Positions 1 to 5,622 of a stretch of 5,622 bases of DNA are shown here, piece by piece (the stretch's first letter is position 1; the number at the start of each line of letters is the position of its first letter). The notes below the pieces were generated by a model. It was not told the DNA's origin. It saw only the letters and a list, made by a program, of their open reading frames with translations, and did no database searches. The stretch lies in contig CAMFLN010000273.1 in the NCBI GenBank assembly GCA_945957305.1, positions 1 through 5,622 on the forward strand. Direction: 5' to 3'. This DNA comes from an uncultured Planctomycetaceae bacterium (GTDB taxonomy: Bacteria > Planctomycetota > Planctomycetia > Pirellulales > JACPPG01). A program made the translations under genes and the position numbers.

Positions 1-1
1 C

Positions 2-259
2 CGCCTGCGCGAGGCCGGCGTGCAGATCGTAACGCAATCGCCATCAGAACATGCGTTGGTGCAAACGCCGCTCGGCTGGCATAGTTCGCGGTTCTTTTCC
101 CTGGCGCGCGAATGCAATGCGGCGCTCACGCAATTGAAAGCGGACGAGGAAGACCTCGAGCGTCTGTTCTTCCGCGTGACCGAGGACGGGGGACCTGCAA
201 TAACGAGCGAGTCTGCGGCGATGGCCGTTAAACCACAGGAGCCAGGCCATGGGCATTGA
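2..259 (+). CDS. ABC transporter ATP-binding protein, C-terminal fragment (5' end outside window)
   Basis: The frame is open from the left edge to a TGA at 257-259 and gives about 85 residues. An internal GTG at 20 could be mistaken for a start, but coding continues upstream of it, so this is the tail of a longer protein. The stretch LERLFFRVTEDGG (about residues 52-64 of the fragment) resembles the 'LEDVFLRLT' ending that follows the nucleotide-binding domain in ABC-2 exporter ATPases. The preceding LREAGVQIV segment fits the accessory C-terminal domain of the same family. No Walker or signature motif lies inside the window, so the call rests on this tail and on the adjacent permease. The gene overlaps the next start by 11 nt, which indicates translational coupling. 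It would energise export by the neighbouring membrane protein at the cytoplasmic face of the inner membrane. The last roughly 20 residues are not recognisable. Confidence 0.75.
   Translation, partial: RLREAGVQIVTQSPSEHALVQTPLGWHSSRFFSLARECNAALTQLKADEEDLERLFFRVTEDGGPAITSESAAMAVKPQEPGHGH
237..241 (+). promoter_or_regulatory. Shine-Dalgarno site of the first permease
   Basis: AGGAG lies 7 nt before the ATG at 249. It is the best ribosome-binding site in the window and sits inside the coding sequence of the upstream ATPase. It decides the permease start, since the next in-frame Met is residue 95, after the first membrane segment. Confidence 0.7.
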
Positions 260-1139
260 CAATGCGCATTACTATGGGTGGGATGGGAAACTCCATTCTC
301 CCTGGTGGGCGACGCTGGCGATCGTGCGCGTCGCGCTCTTGCAGGTTTTCCGCCGCAAATCGTATTGGCTGGTCATTGCGCTGGGGATTTTTCAGTTCTT
401 GGTATTTTGGGTGATTATTTACGCTCTGCTCCAGGCGCGCCTGCCCGCCGATGCCCAGCGCGAGCTCTTTAAATTGTTCAACTTCAGCCCGACTGTCGAG
501 CCTGGCAAGGACAACGGGTACATCGAGTTCATGCAACGGCAAAGCGTCGTGGTCATGATCCTGTTGGCATTCTCCGGCAGCCTGCTGGTCGGCGCCGACT
601 TTCGCATGAAATCGTTGCCGTTCTATTTATCACGGCGCGTCGATCGGCGGCATTACATCGTTGGCAAGCTGATGGCGATCAGCGTCATCATTTCGCTGTT
701 GACGACGGTGCCGGCGCTGCTGCTGTTCATCGAGTACGGCATGCTCACCTCCTCGTTAAGTTACTGGACCGATAACTGGAATACTGTTTTCTCAGTTTTG
801 ACCTATGGGGCAACGATCTGCGTCGTGCTCAGCATCATGCTGGTCACCATTTCGGCGTACCTGCAGCGTATGGCGCCCATTGCTATTACCTGGTCGACCA
901 TCTTTGTCATGCTCGGATTGTTGGCGCAGTACCTACGCAATGCCACGGGAAATGATAATTGGGCGCTCATCGATCCCTGGCTCGACATCCGGTTGGTCGG
1001 CAAGTTGTGCTTCGGCGTTTTCAGCGATGCCGATGGGATGGAAAGAGCCATTTCGGCAGCGATGATTCTCGGCACGGTGTGCACCGTTTGCCTGGTTGCT
1101 TTGACGCATCGCGTCCGGGCCGTCGACATCGTCGAATAG
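249..1139 (+). CDS. ABC-2 type transporter permease (first of two)
   Basis: This 296-residue inner-membrane protein is the membrane half of an ABC exporter. Six hydrophobic segments are visible at roughly residues 39-62, 98-116, 141-161, 179-204, 209-229 and 267-285, after a polar N-terminus of about 35 residues. Between helices 2 and 3, residues 115-141 read GADFRMKSLPFYLSRRVDRR and on to GKL. This matches the cytoplasmic 'G.....TLPFLLSRPVSR...GK' coupling region of ABC-2 permeases. A soluble loop at residues 63-97 is the largest between helices 1 and 2. The C-terminus (THRVRAVDIVE) is basic and cytoplasmic-like. The start is fixed by a good AGGAG and an 11-nt overlap with the upstream ATPase fragment, its probable partner. 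The ATPase gene that follows begins 62 nt downstream. The substrate is unknown. Family membership is fairly secure from topology, the coupling motif and context. Confidence 0.88.
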   Translation: MGIDNAHYYGWDGKLHSPWWATLAIVRVALLQVFRRKSYWLVIALGIFQFLVFWVIIYALLQARLPADAQRELFKLFNFSPTVEPGKDNGYIEFMQRQSVVVMILLAFSGSLLVGADFRMKSLPFYLSRRVDRRHYIVGKLMAISVIISLLTTVPALLLFIEYGMLTSSLSYWTDNWNTVFSVLTYGATICVVLSIMLVTISAYLQRMAPIAITWSTIFVMLGLLAQYLRNATGNDNWALIDPWLDIRLVGKLCFGVFSDADGMERAISAAMILGTVCTVCLVALTHRVRAVDIVE

Positions 1140-1201
1140 AGCAATCACAATTTCACTTTTCCGACGGGATTTTGTCGCTTGATTCCCTTCACGAGCTGCC
1201 C

Positions 1202-2119
1202 ATGCTGCTGACCTTCGATCAGGTGACGAAGTTTTACGGACCGGTCATCGGTGTCAACAACATTAGTTGCCGCATCGGGCCGGGCATTACTGGCTTGTTC
1301 GGCGCCAACGGCGCTGGGAAGTCGACGCTGATGAAGCTCGCCAGCGGACAATTGCGCCCCAGCCAGGGGGAGGTGAAGGTCGGCGAACATCGGGCCTGGT
1401 CCACCGAAGCCAAGCGGCACTTTGGTTACGTCCCTGACCTGAACAGCTTCTACGAGGAAATGACCTGCCTCGACTTTGTCTATGTCATGGCCAGGCTGTA
1501 TGGATTGAAGAGGTCCGACGCCCGCCGCCGCACGGCCGAAGTCATCGAAGAAGTCGGCATGGCAGACCGCTCGGGCAGAAAACTTGCTGGCTGCAGCCAC
1601 GGTATGCGGCAGCGCATCAAGCTAGCCCAGGCCCTGATCAACGATCCGCCGATCCTGCTGCTCGACGAGCCGCTGAGCGGGATCGATCCCGGCGGCCGCC
1701 GCGAGATTAGCCGATTGTTGGTCGCGCAAGGCGAAAAGGGAAAGACTATTTTGATTTCGAGCCACATCCTCGGCGAGACCGAGTCCTTGACCGATTCCGT
1801 GCTGATCATCGCGCGCGGGCGCATCGTGGCCTCGGGCACGCTCAGCGAGATCCGCGCCAAGCTGGAGGATCGCCCACTGACAGTCGAGATTCGCTCACCG
1901 CAGTCGCGGCGTTTGGCAGCCCTGCTCGTCGATGAACCTGAGCTGCGCAATATCGAACTGCGCCCCACAGGCCTGATTGTGCAAACGCGTAATCCGCTCC
2001 GATTCTTTACTTTTATCAATGATCTCGTCGCGAAAAATGGCATCGAAATCGAGCAACTACAGACGCTCGACGGCGGCGCCGACGCGGTGTTCAACTATTT
2101 GCAACAGGGATCTCGATGA
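1202..2119 (+). CDS. ABC transporter ATP-binding protein (ABC-2 exporter type)
   Basis: A complete 305-residue ATPase that hydrolyses ATP to drive export through the adjacent permease. Visible motifs in order: A-loop aromatic Tyr12 (KFYG); Walker A GANGAGKST at 34-42; Q-loop region GYVPD at 75-79, with Asp where Gln is usual; signature CSHGMRQR at 131-138; Walker B ILLLDEP at 151-157 with catalytic Glu156; D-loop SGIDP at 159-163; and switch His188 (SSH). Residues from about 230 onward form the extra C-terminal domain common in drug, bacteriocin and NatA-like exporter ATPases. The frame is open upstream to 959, but ATG 1202 puts the first beta strand (MLLTFDQVTKFYG) at the family's usual N-terminus, and the upstream extension lies inside the permease gene. 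The ribosome-binding site there is weak (GAG about 6 nt upstream). The stop overlaps the next start as ATGA. The degenerate signature is discussed in the findings. Confidence 0.97.
   Translation: MLLTFDQVTKFYGPVIGVNNISCRIGPGITGLFGANGAGKSTLMKLASGQLRPSQGEVKVGEHRAWSTEAKRHFGYVPDLNSFYEEMTCLDFVYVMARLYGLKRSDARRRTAEVIEEVGMADRSGRKLAGCSHGMRQRIKLAQALINDPPILLLDEPLSGIDPGGRREISRLLVAQGEKGKTILISSHILGETESLTDSVLIIARGRIVASGTLSEIRAKLEDRPLTVEIRSPQSRRLAALLVDEPELRNIELRPTGLIVQTRNPLRFFTFINDLVAKNGIEIEQLQTLDGGADAVFNYLQQGSR
2106..2110 (+). promoter_or_regulatory. Shine-Dalgarno site of the second permease
   Basis: AGGGA lies 5 nt before ATG 2116, inside the end of the ATPase gene. It supports reinitiation or coupled translation at the ATGA junction. 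Confidence 0.5.
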
Positions 2120-2880
2120 GCCTGCTCCGCGCTTGGACCACACTGTTGTGGTTGTCCTTTCGCCGTTTGCTCTGGTCTGGCAGCACCTTAATGGTGTTGT
2201 TGCCATTCACAGCTTGTGCGCTGTTCTTGATTCGACGCGGCTTCTGGAAGGAGGCCAACTTATTCGAGACGTTCAATGATTTCAGCCTGTTCATGATGTT
2301 CGTTTTTGCATCGTTCGTGGTGCCGATCTGTGCCGTGGCCTACGCGACAGCGAGTATCGGCGGTGATCGTGAGGATCGTACTCTCTTGTTTTTGCTGGTG
2401 CGACCGGTGCCGCGAGTCCTGATTTTCTTCGCCAAGTTCATTGCCACATTGCCGCTGGTACTGGGACTGGTCATGGGTGCGTTCTACCTCTATTGCCGCC
2501 TGGGGGGGGACATTGGCCGCGCCGCCTATCCTCTCTACCTGCCGGCGATCTTTTACATGTCGATCGCTTACGTCAGCTTGTTTCATTTCTTCGCTGTGTC
2601 GTTTCGCCATTCCACGATCATTGCGCTCATTTACGCGTTGTTCATGGAGCTGCTGCTGGGCAACATGCCAGGTATTGTGAAACGCGTGGCTATTAACTAT
2701 TACGGCCGCTCGATGATGTACGCCGCCGGCGTGCCCCACGGACTCGATCGCCCGGAAGCAGAATGGTTTGAACCTATCTCGGCGACCACGGCCGCGCTCG
2801 CCTTGGTCGGAATCACGCTCGCGGCATTGCTGGTCGCGCTAGTGGTGTTTCAGCGTCGCGAGTACACTGACCTGACTTGA
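2116..2880 (+). CDS. ABC-2 type transporter permease (second of two)
   Basis: This 254-residue polytopic membrane protein is the likely partner of the ATPase it overlaps by 4 nt. Hydrophobic segments lie at about residues 20-38, 58-79, 102-125, 139-161, 165-182 and 224-244, giving the six helices typical of ABC-2 permeases. Residues 82-97 (GGDREDRTLLFLLVRP) match the cytoplasmic 'GERERGTLELLLTRPVSR' coupling motif better than the first permease does. The C-terminus (FQRREYTD) is the basic tail often seen in this family. The protein is shorter than the first permease because the loop between helices 1 and 2 is reduced to about 20 residues. The two permeases are therefore related only at family level. 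An uninterrupted run of eight G (2502-2509) encodes Leu-Gly-Gly-Asp after helix 3. The substrate is unknown. The transport unit probably ends here, as a 120-nt gap follows. Confidence 0.9.
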   Translation: MSLLRAWTTLLWLSFRRLLWSGSTLMVLLPFTACALFLIRRGFWKEANLFETFNDFSLFMMFVFASFVVPICAVAYATASIGGDREDRTLLFLLVRPVPRVLIFFAKFIATLPLVLGLVMGAFYLYCRLGGDIGRAAYPLYLPAIFYMSIAYVSLFHFFAVSFRHSTIIALIYALFMELLLGNMPGIVKRVAINYYGRSMMYAAGVPHGLDRPEAEWFEPISATTAALALVGITLAALLVALVVFQRREYTDLT

Positions 2881-2914
2881 AAATTGCCGAGCCTTGGCCG
2901 TGAAATCGCAGGGC

Positions 2915-2930
2915 ACCGTGGGTCCACGGT
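2915..2930 (+). repeat. Inverted repeat (7-bp arms, 2-bp centre) between the permease and dehydrogenase genes
   Basis: ACCGTGG, then GT, then CCACGGT: both arms match perfectly. It lies 34 nt after the permease stop and 70 nt before the dehydrogenase start. The near-continuous symmetry suits a protein-binding dyad better than a hairpin, because a 2-nt loop cannot form and opening it leaves a 6-bp stem. No T-run follows, so it is not a classical intrinsic terminator. It could be an operator for the downstream operon or a chance match. The rest of this 120-nt gap shows no strong promoter. A very weak pair, TTGGTC at 2933 and TTTATC at 2956 (17-nt spacing), matches consensus at only half its positions. 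Confidence 0.4.
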
Positions 2931-3000
2931 ACTTGGTCGGCGGTCTTATCCTCTGTTTATCACTTGCGCCCTGTGCCCACTTGCTAACAGCGCCATCGCC

Positions 3001-4206
3001 ATGCCCGATATCTGGACGTTTCATTCCGCTGGGCAGTTGGTTTTCGGACGTGGGGCTGCATCGCGCACTGGCGAGCTGGTAAACCGCCTGGGAGTGCGGC
3101 GCGTCATGGTGGTGACCGATCGCCGACTGCTCGACGCCGGACTCGTCGAGGCGATCACCGCGCCGCTGGCCAGCAGTGGGATCGAAGCGGCGATGTTCTC
3201 CGACGGCGAGCCGGAACCGACGCTCGCCGCGGCAGAACGCGCGATTGCGAAGGCGCGTGACGTGCGCCCTGACGCTCTGCTGGGGTTGGGCGGGGGCAGC
3301 AACATGGACCTGGCCAAGATCACCGCTACTGTCCTGGCCCACGGAGGCTCGGCTCGTGATTATTTTGGCGATGACCGCCTGGCAGGTCCGATCTTGCCGT
3401 TAATCTGCGTTCCCACCACCGCAGGTACGGGCAGTGAAGTCAGCGCTTCCTGCGTTTTGACGGATCAGCTGGCGCAAGTCAAAGTCGGCGTGTTGAGCAA
3501 CTACCTGCGGCCACGCTTGGCGATCGTTGACCCGCTCTTGACGCTTTCCTGCCCGGCTCAGGTCACCGCCGACAGTGGCATTGATGCGTTGACACATGCC
3601 ATCGAGGCGTACACGGCAGTCGACAACCGATCGTTCACGCTCCCCGCGGGCGAGCGCACCGTCTACCAAGGACGCAACCCGCTGGCCGGAGCGCTGGCAG
3701 AAAAAGCGATCCGCCTGATTGGTGCCAATCTTGAACGTGCGGTCGCGTCCCCCGCCGATGCAGACGCGCGCGAGGCGATGTCGCTCGGTGCCACGCTGGC
3801 GGGTCTCGCTTTCTCGAACGTGGGAGTGGCGCTCGTGCATGCGCTGGAATATCCGCTGGGCGGGTTGACGCATTGTTCCCACGGCCTGGGCAATGGTCTA
3901 TTCCTGCCCTACGTCATGCGGTTTAATCTGTCGCAGCGCACACCGGAATTCGCCCAAGTGGCCGAGTTTCTGGGAGTGGGCAATCCCGCCCACGATGAGC
4001 GGCAGAATGCCCATGCCGCGATCGACCGCGTTGAACAGTTGAAGCGCAATATCGGCATTCCCGCGCGGTTGCGCGACCTGGGAGTGACTGCCGATCAGCT
4101 GCCGGCGCTTGCGGAAAAAACCCTGTCCATCAAAAGAATCTTGCGCGTCAACCCGCGCCCTGTGAATTTCGAAGACTTACTCTCGATTCTGGAGTCAGCC
4201 CTGTAA
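3001..4206 (+). CDS. Iron-containing (group III) alcohol dehydrogenase
   Basis: A 401-residue cytoplasmic NAD(P)-dependent oxidoreductase of the Fe-ADH family, interconverting an alcohol and an aldehyde or ketone. The N-terminal half is a Rossmann-like domain with VMVVTD at 35-40 and dinucleotide-binding GGGSNMDLAK at 97-106, then PTTAGTGSEVS at 138-148. The helical C-terminal half carries the metal site: Asp195 and His199 (GIDALTHAIEAY), His280 and His294. This equals the D-x3-H plus H-x13-H spacing of E. coli FucO (Asp196, His200, His263, His277). His267 of FucO corresponds to Tyr284 here. Residues 211-240 contain a short insertion (GERTVYQGRNPLAG) relative to FucO. The frame is open from 2884, but ATG 3001 starts where family members do; no Shine-Dalgarno is evident. 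The stop overlaps the acetyltransferase start. Substrate and metal (Fe or Zn) cannot be told from sequence. Confidence 0.94.
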   Translation: MPDIWTFHSAGQLVFGRGAASRTGELVNRLGVRRVMVVTDRRLLDAGLVEAITAPLASSGIEAAMFSDGEPEPTLAAAERAIAKARDVRPDALLGLGGGSNMDLAKITATVLAHGGSARDYFGDDRLAGPILPLICVPTTAGTGSEVSASCVLTDQLAQVKVGVLSNYLRPRLAIVDPLLTLSCPAQVTADSGIDALTHAIEAYTAVDNRSFTLPAGERTVYQGRNPLAGALAEKAIRLIGANLERAVASPADADAREAMSLGATLAGLAFSNVGVALVHALEYPLGGLTHCSHGLGNGLFLPYVMRFNLSQRTPEFAQVAEFLGVGNPAHDERQNAHAAIDRVEQLKRNIGIPARLRDLGVTADQLPALAEKTLSIKRILRVNPRPVNFEDLLSILESAL

Positions 4207-4697
4207 TGGTCGAACGGCAACCGAACGCCACAGACGAAGAACCGATCGTGGTGCGGCCAATAGCGGCAGATGACTTTGCCCGCGCGGCGCCACTTTTGGC
4301 CGAGTTGGGCCGGCCCGAGGTGACTGCGGCGACCACAGAACATATGCGCGGCGTTTTCAAGCGTCACCTGGCCAGTGATACCGCCAGTTTGATTGCCCTG
4401 CGCGGCGAGCGCGCGATTGGACTCCTTTCTCTGCACATTCGCGAGCGGCTTAGCCAAATCGCCCCCGAGGCCTGGATTCCCGATTTTATCGTCACTGCCA
4501 ACGAGCAGGGGCGTGGCGCCGCGCAAGCCCTGATGAACCGCGCGATCGAGATTGCGCGCCAGCGGGGTTGTTACCGCCTCGTGCTGGAATCGCATTATCA
4601 TCGGCAGCGAGCGTATCGTTTTTACGCCCGCGAGGGCTTTGCCGACGTGGGTAAATGCTTTGCGCTGCCGCTCGCGCCGGCCAAGAAACCGACCTGA
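4206..4697 (+). CDS. GNAT-family N-acetyltransferase
   Basis: A 163-residue single-domain protein predicted to move an acetyl group from acetyl-CoA to an amine, which may be a small molecule or a protein N-terminus or lysine. The fold is legible. Beta strand 1 is VVRPIAADD at 15-23, followed by helices with an LLAELG motif at 30-35. Residues 62-78 form the central strands. Motif A spans 91-129 with the pyrophosphate-binding loop EQGRGAA at 100-106 (Q/R-x-x-G-x-A pattern) and strand YRLVLES at 123-129. Motif B contains AYRFYAREGF at 136-145, where Tyr140 is the usual candidate general acid. Length is normal for the family. The start is set by the TAATG junction with the dehydrogenase stop (1-nt overlap) and a GGAG 11 nt upstream. 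Coupled expression with the dehydrogenase is likely, but no shared pathway can be inferred. The substrate is unknown. Confidence 0.92.
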   Translation: MVERQPNATDEEPIVVRPIAADDFARAAPLLAELGRPEVTAATTEHMRGVFKRHLASDTASLIALRGERAIGLLSLHIRERLSQIAPEAWIPDFIVTANEQGRGAAQALMNRAIEIARQRGCYRLVLESHYHRQRAYRFYAREGFADVGKCFALPLAPAKKPT

Positions 4698-4727
4698 TTC
4701 TCTAAGCGGTTGGGCACTGTCGGTTTC
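4685..4727 (+). repeat. 9-bp inverted repeat spanning the acetyltransferase stop codon
   Basis: GAAACCGAC at 4685-4693 is perfectly complementary to GTCGGTTTC at 4719-4727, leaving a 25-nt loop that contains the TGA at 4695-4697. A hairpin here could mark the 3' end of the transcript. However, the loop is long, no T-run follows (next bases AAGAAC) and a match of this size is not rare by chance in a window this long. Treat it as a weak terminator or mRNA 3'-structure candidate. Confidence 0.35.
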
Positions 4728-4853
4728 AAGAACAGGCGTTAAAATATCGGCTCGCGCCACGCCGTCCTTGTTCCCCATGGGGGACGCATTCCGGCACGGC
4801 TGCGCGGTTTGCAACGTCATGTCACTGATAACCGACGACTGGCTACTCTTCGC
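4698..4853. other. Intergenic region upstream of thyX
   Basis: This 156-nt gap probably carries the thyX promoter and leader. An AT-rich patch GTTAAAATAT at 4738-4747 includes TAAAAT at 4740-4745, a passable -10 element, but no good -35 sits 16-18 nt upstream. A perfect 10-bp palindrome CCCCATGGGG occurs at 4773-4782, with no loop. No small ORF with a convincing start and ribosome-binding site, and no riboswitch-like structure, was recognised. Confidence 0.4.
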
Positions 4854-5622
4854 ATGCCCACGAACGCTGCACAAGTCGAGGAACTGCGCTGGAAAAAATT
4901 TCCGGTGCTCAACGATGGATTCGTTTGCCTGGTCGACGTGATGGGAGACGATCAAGCGGTTGTGCAGGCAGCGCGTGTCAGCTACGGGGAAGGAACTCGC
5001 AAAGTCTCGGACGATCGCGGCTTGATTCGCTATTTGATGCGGCATCGGCATTCAACGCCGTTCGAAATGGCGGAGATCAAGTTGCTGGTCAGGGTGCCGA
5101 TGGACACCTGGCGGCAATGGATTCGCCACCGCACGGCGAACGTGAACGAATACTCCACGCGCTATTCGCTGGCGATCGACGCCACGCAGGAGACTACGCC
5201 CGACGGCTGGCGAACTCAGGCGACCAGCAACCGGCAAGGGAGCGGCGAACCACTCGACCCTGCGTTAGGCGCTGAACTGACAGCCGAGGAACTGGCGCTG
5301 CAGCGCGAGTCGCGGCGCGTGTACGAGAGTCGCATCGCACGGGGCGTTGCCCGCGAACAAGCGCGCAAGGACCTGCCGCTTTCGACGTATACCGAAGCGT
5401 ACTGGAAGGTCGATCTGCACAACTTGCTGCACTTCCTGGCGCTACGGATGGACAGCCATGCCCAGTGGGAGATTCGCACGTATGCGACGACCATTGGGGA
5501 ACAGATTGTACGTTCGCTCTTTCCACTGGTGTGGGAAGCATTCGAAGACTATCGGTTGCACAGTATGTTCTTGACGCGGCTCGATCAGGAAATCGTGCGC
5601 CGTTTGGTCGCGCGATTGGCCG
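4854..5622 (+). CDS. thyX: FAD-dependent thymidylate synthase ThyX (3' end outside window)
   Basis: ThyX methylates dUMP to dTMP using methylene-tetrahydrofolate as carbon donor and FAD/NADPH as reductant. It is a cytoplasmic homotetramer unrelated to ThyA. The frame is open from ATG 4854 to the right edge, 256 residues without a stop. The diagnostic ThyX motif RHR-x7-S is present at 91-101 and continues as RYS at 103-105 (bases 5124-5168). Also visible are VQAARVSYGEGT at 37-48, RHRHSTPFEM at 63-72, AREQARKDLP at 166-175, and LRMDSHAQWEIR at 197-208. In the last, Arg198 and His202 line up with dUMP/FAD-site Arg174 and His178 of the Thermotoga maritima enzyme. Residues about 113-160 form the polar insertion of the longer ThyX subgroup. 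The start gives a family-like N-terminus (FPVLNDGFVCLVDVMGDD), though no Shine-Dalgarno is seen. Only a short C-terminal tail should be missing. Confidence 0.97.
   Translation, partial: MPTNAAQVEELRWKKFPVLNDGFVCLVDVMGDDQAVVQAARVSYGEGTRKVSDDRGLIRYLMRHRHSTPFEMAEIKLLVRVPMDTWRQWIRHRTANVNEYSTRYSLAIDATQETTPDGWRTQATSNRQGSGEPLDPALGAELTAEELALQRESRRVYESRIARGVAREQARKDLPLSTYTEAYWKVDLHNLLHFLALRMDSHAQWEIRTYATTIGEQIVRSLFPLVWEAFEDYRLHSMFLTRLDQEIVRRLVARLA

Noticed and set aside
1164..1179. Possible small hairpin (CGAC...GTCG) between the first permease and the ATPase
   Set aside because: The stem is only 4 bp with no T-run, which is too weak to call a terminator or attenuator.
959..1201. N-terminal extension of the ABC ATPase from 959
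   Set aside because: It overlaps 180 nt of permease coding sequence in another frame, and its sequence is unlike an ATPase. ATG 1202 gives the standard N-terminal strand.
1480..2094. A 204-codon open frame on the minus strand
   Set aside because: It lies wholly antisense to the ABC ATPase, whose Walker A, Walker B and H-loop are unambiguous. Its Ser/Arg-rich translation is typical of a reverse-frame artefact.
2260..2739. A 159-codon open frame on the minus strand
   Set aside because: It is antisense to the second permease. Its His/Gln/Glu/Arg-rich translation is what reverse-reading of hydrophobic codons gives.
2884..3000. N-terminal extension of the dehydrogenase from TTG 2884
   Set aside because: The 39 extra residues resemble no Fe-ADH N-terminus. 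ATG 3001 begins at the family's usual point, and the extension would place the inverted repeat at 2915 inside coding sequence.
4773..4782. CCCCATGGGG palindrome upstream of thyX
   Set aside because: With no loop it cannot form a hairpin, and a 10-bp palindrome is expected by chance at this scale. It has no clear relation to a promoter.
4095..5051. A 318-codon open frame on the minus strand
   Set aside because: It is antisense to the dehydrogenase 3' end, the acetyltransferase and the thyX 5' end, all of which carry clear family motifs. Its own translation shows no recognisable domain. It is a shadow of GC-rich coding on the other strand.

Overview
The window is compactly coded and every supportable gene is on the + strand. 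It is moderately GC-rich. Short intergenic gaps, the paired ABC-2 exporter genes, and the sequence character of the thyX and iron-alcohol-dehydrogenase genes resemble planctomycete chromosomes, possibly Pirellulales. That placement is an impression from remembered protein families, not a search result. There are no tRNA or rRNA genes, transposases, integrases, phage genes or CRISPR repeats.

Region 1 (about 2-2880) is an ABC-2 type exporter cluster of two consecutive ATPase-permease pairs. It begins with the C-terminal end of an ATPase cut by the window edge, followed by a six-helix permease that overlaps it by 11 nt. A complete 305-residue ATPase comes next, and a second permease is joined to it by an ATGA stop/start overlap. 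The tight packing suggests one transcript and either one heteromeric pump or two related pumps. The substrate cannot be read from the sequence.

Region 2 (2881-4697) starts with a 120-nt gap carrying a near-perfect dyad. An iron-containing (group III) alcohol dehydrogenase with intact metal ligands follows. A GNAT-family N-acetyltransferase is fused to it translationally by a TAATG junction, so the two are probably co-expressed. Their substrates are unknown.

Region 3 (4698-5622) is a 156-nt gap, entered by a 9-bp inverted repeat that spans the acetyltransferase stop codon, and then thyX. thyX encodes the FAD-dependent thymidylate synthase that makes dTMP from dUMP. It is open through the right edge and lacks only its extreme C-terminus. 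It has no closed reading frame in the window but is one of the most secure calls here.

Overall this looks like ordinary chromosomal housekeeping and transport content. I see no convincing previously undescribed system. The points worth a second look are small: a degenerate ABC signature motif, a G8 tract inside a permease gene, a Tyr replacing a usual His in the dehydrogenase active site, and two inverted repeats at gene boundaries.
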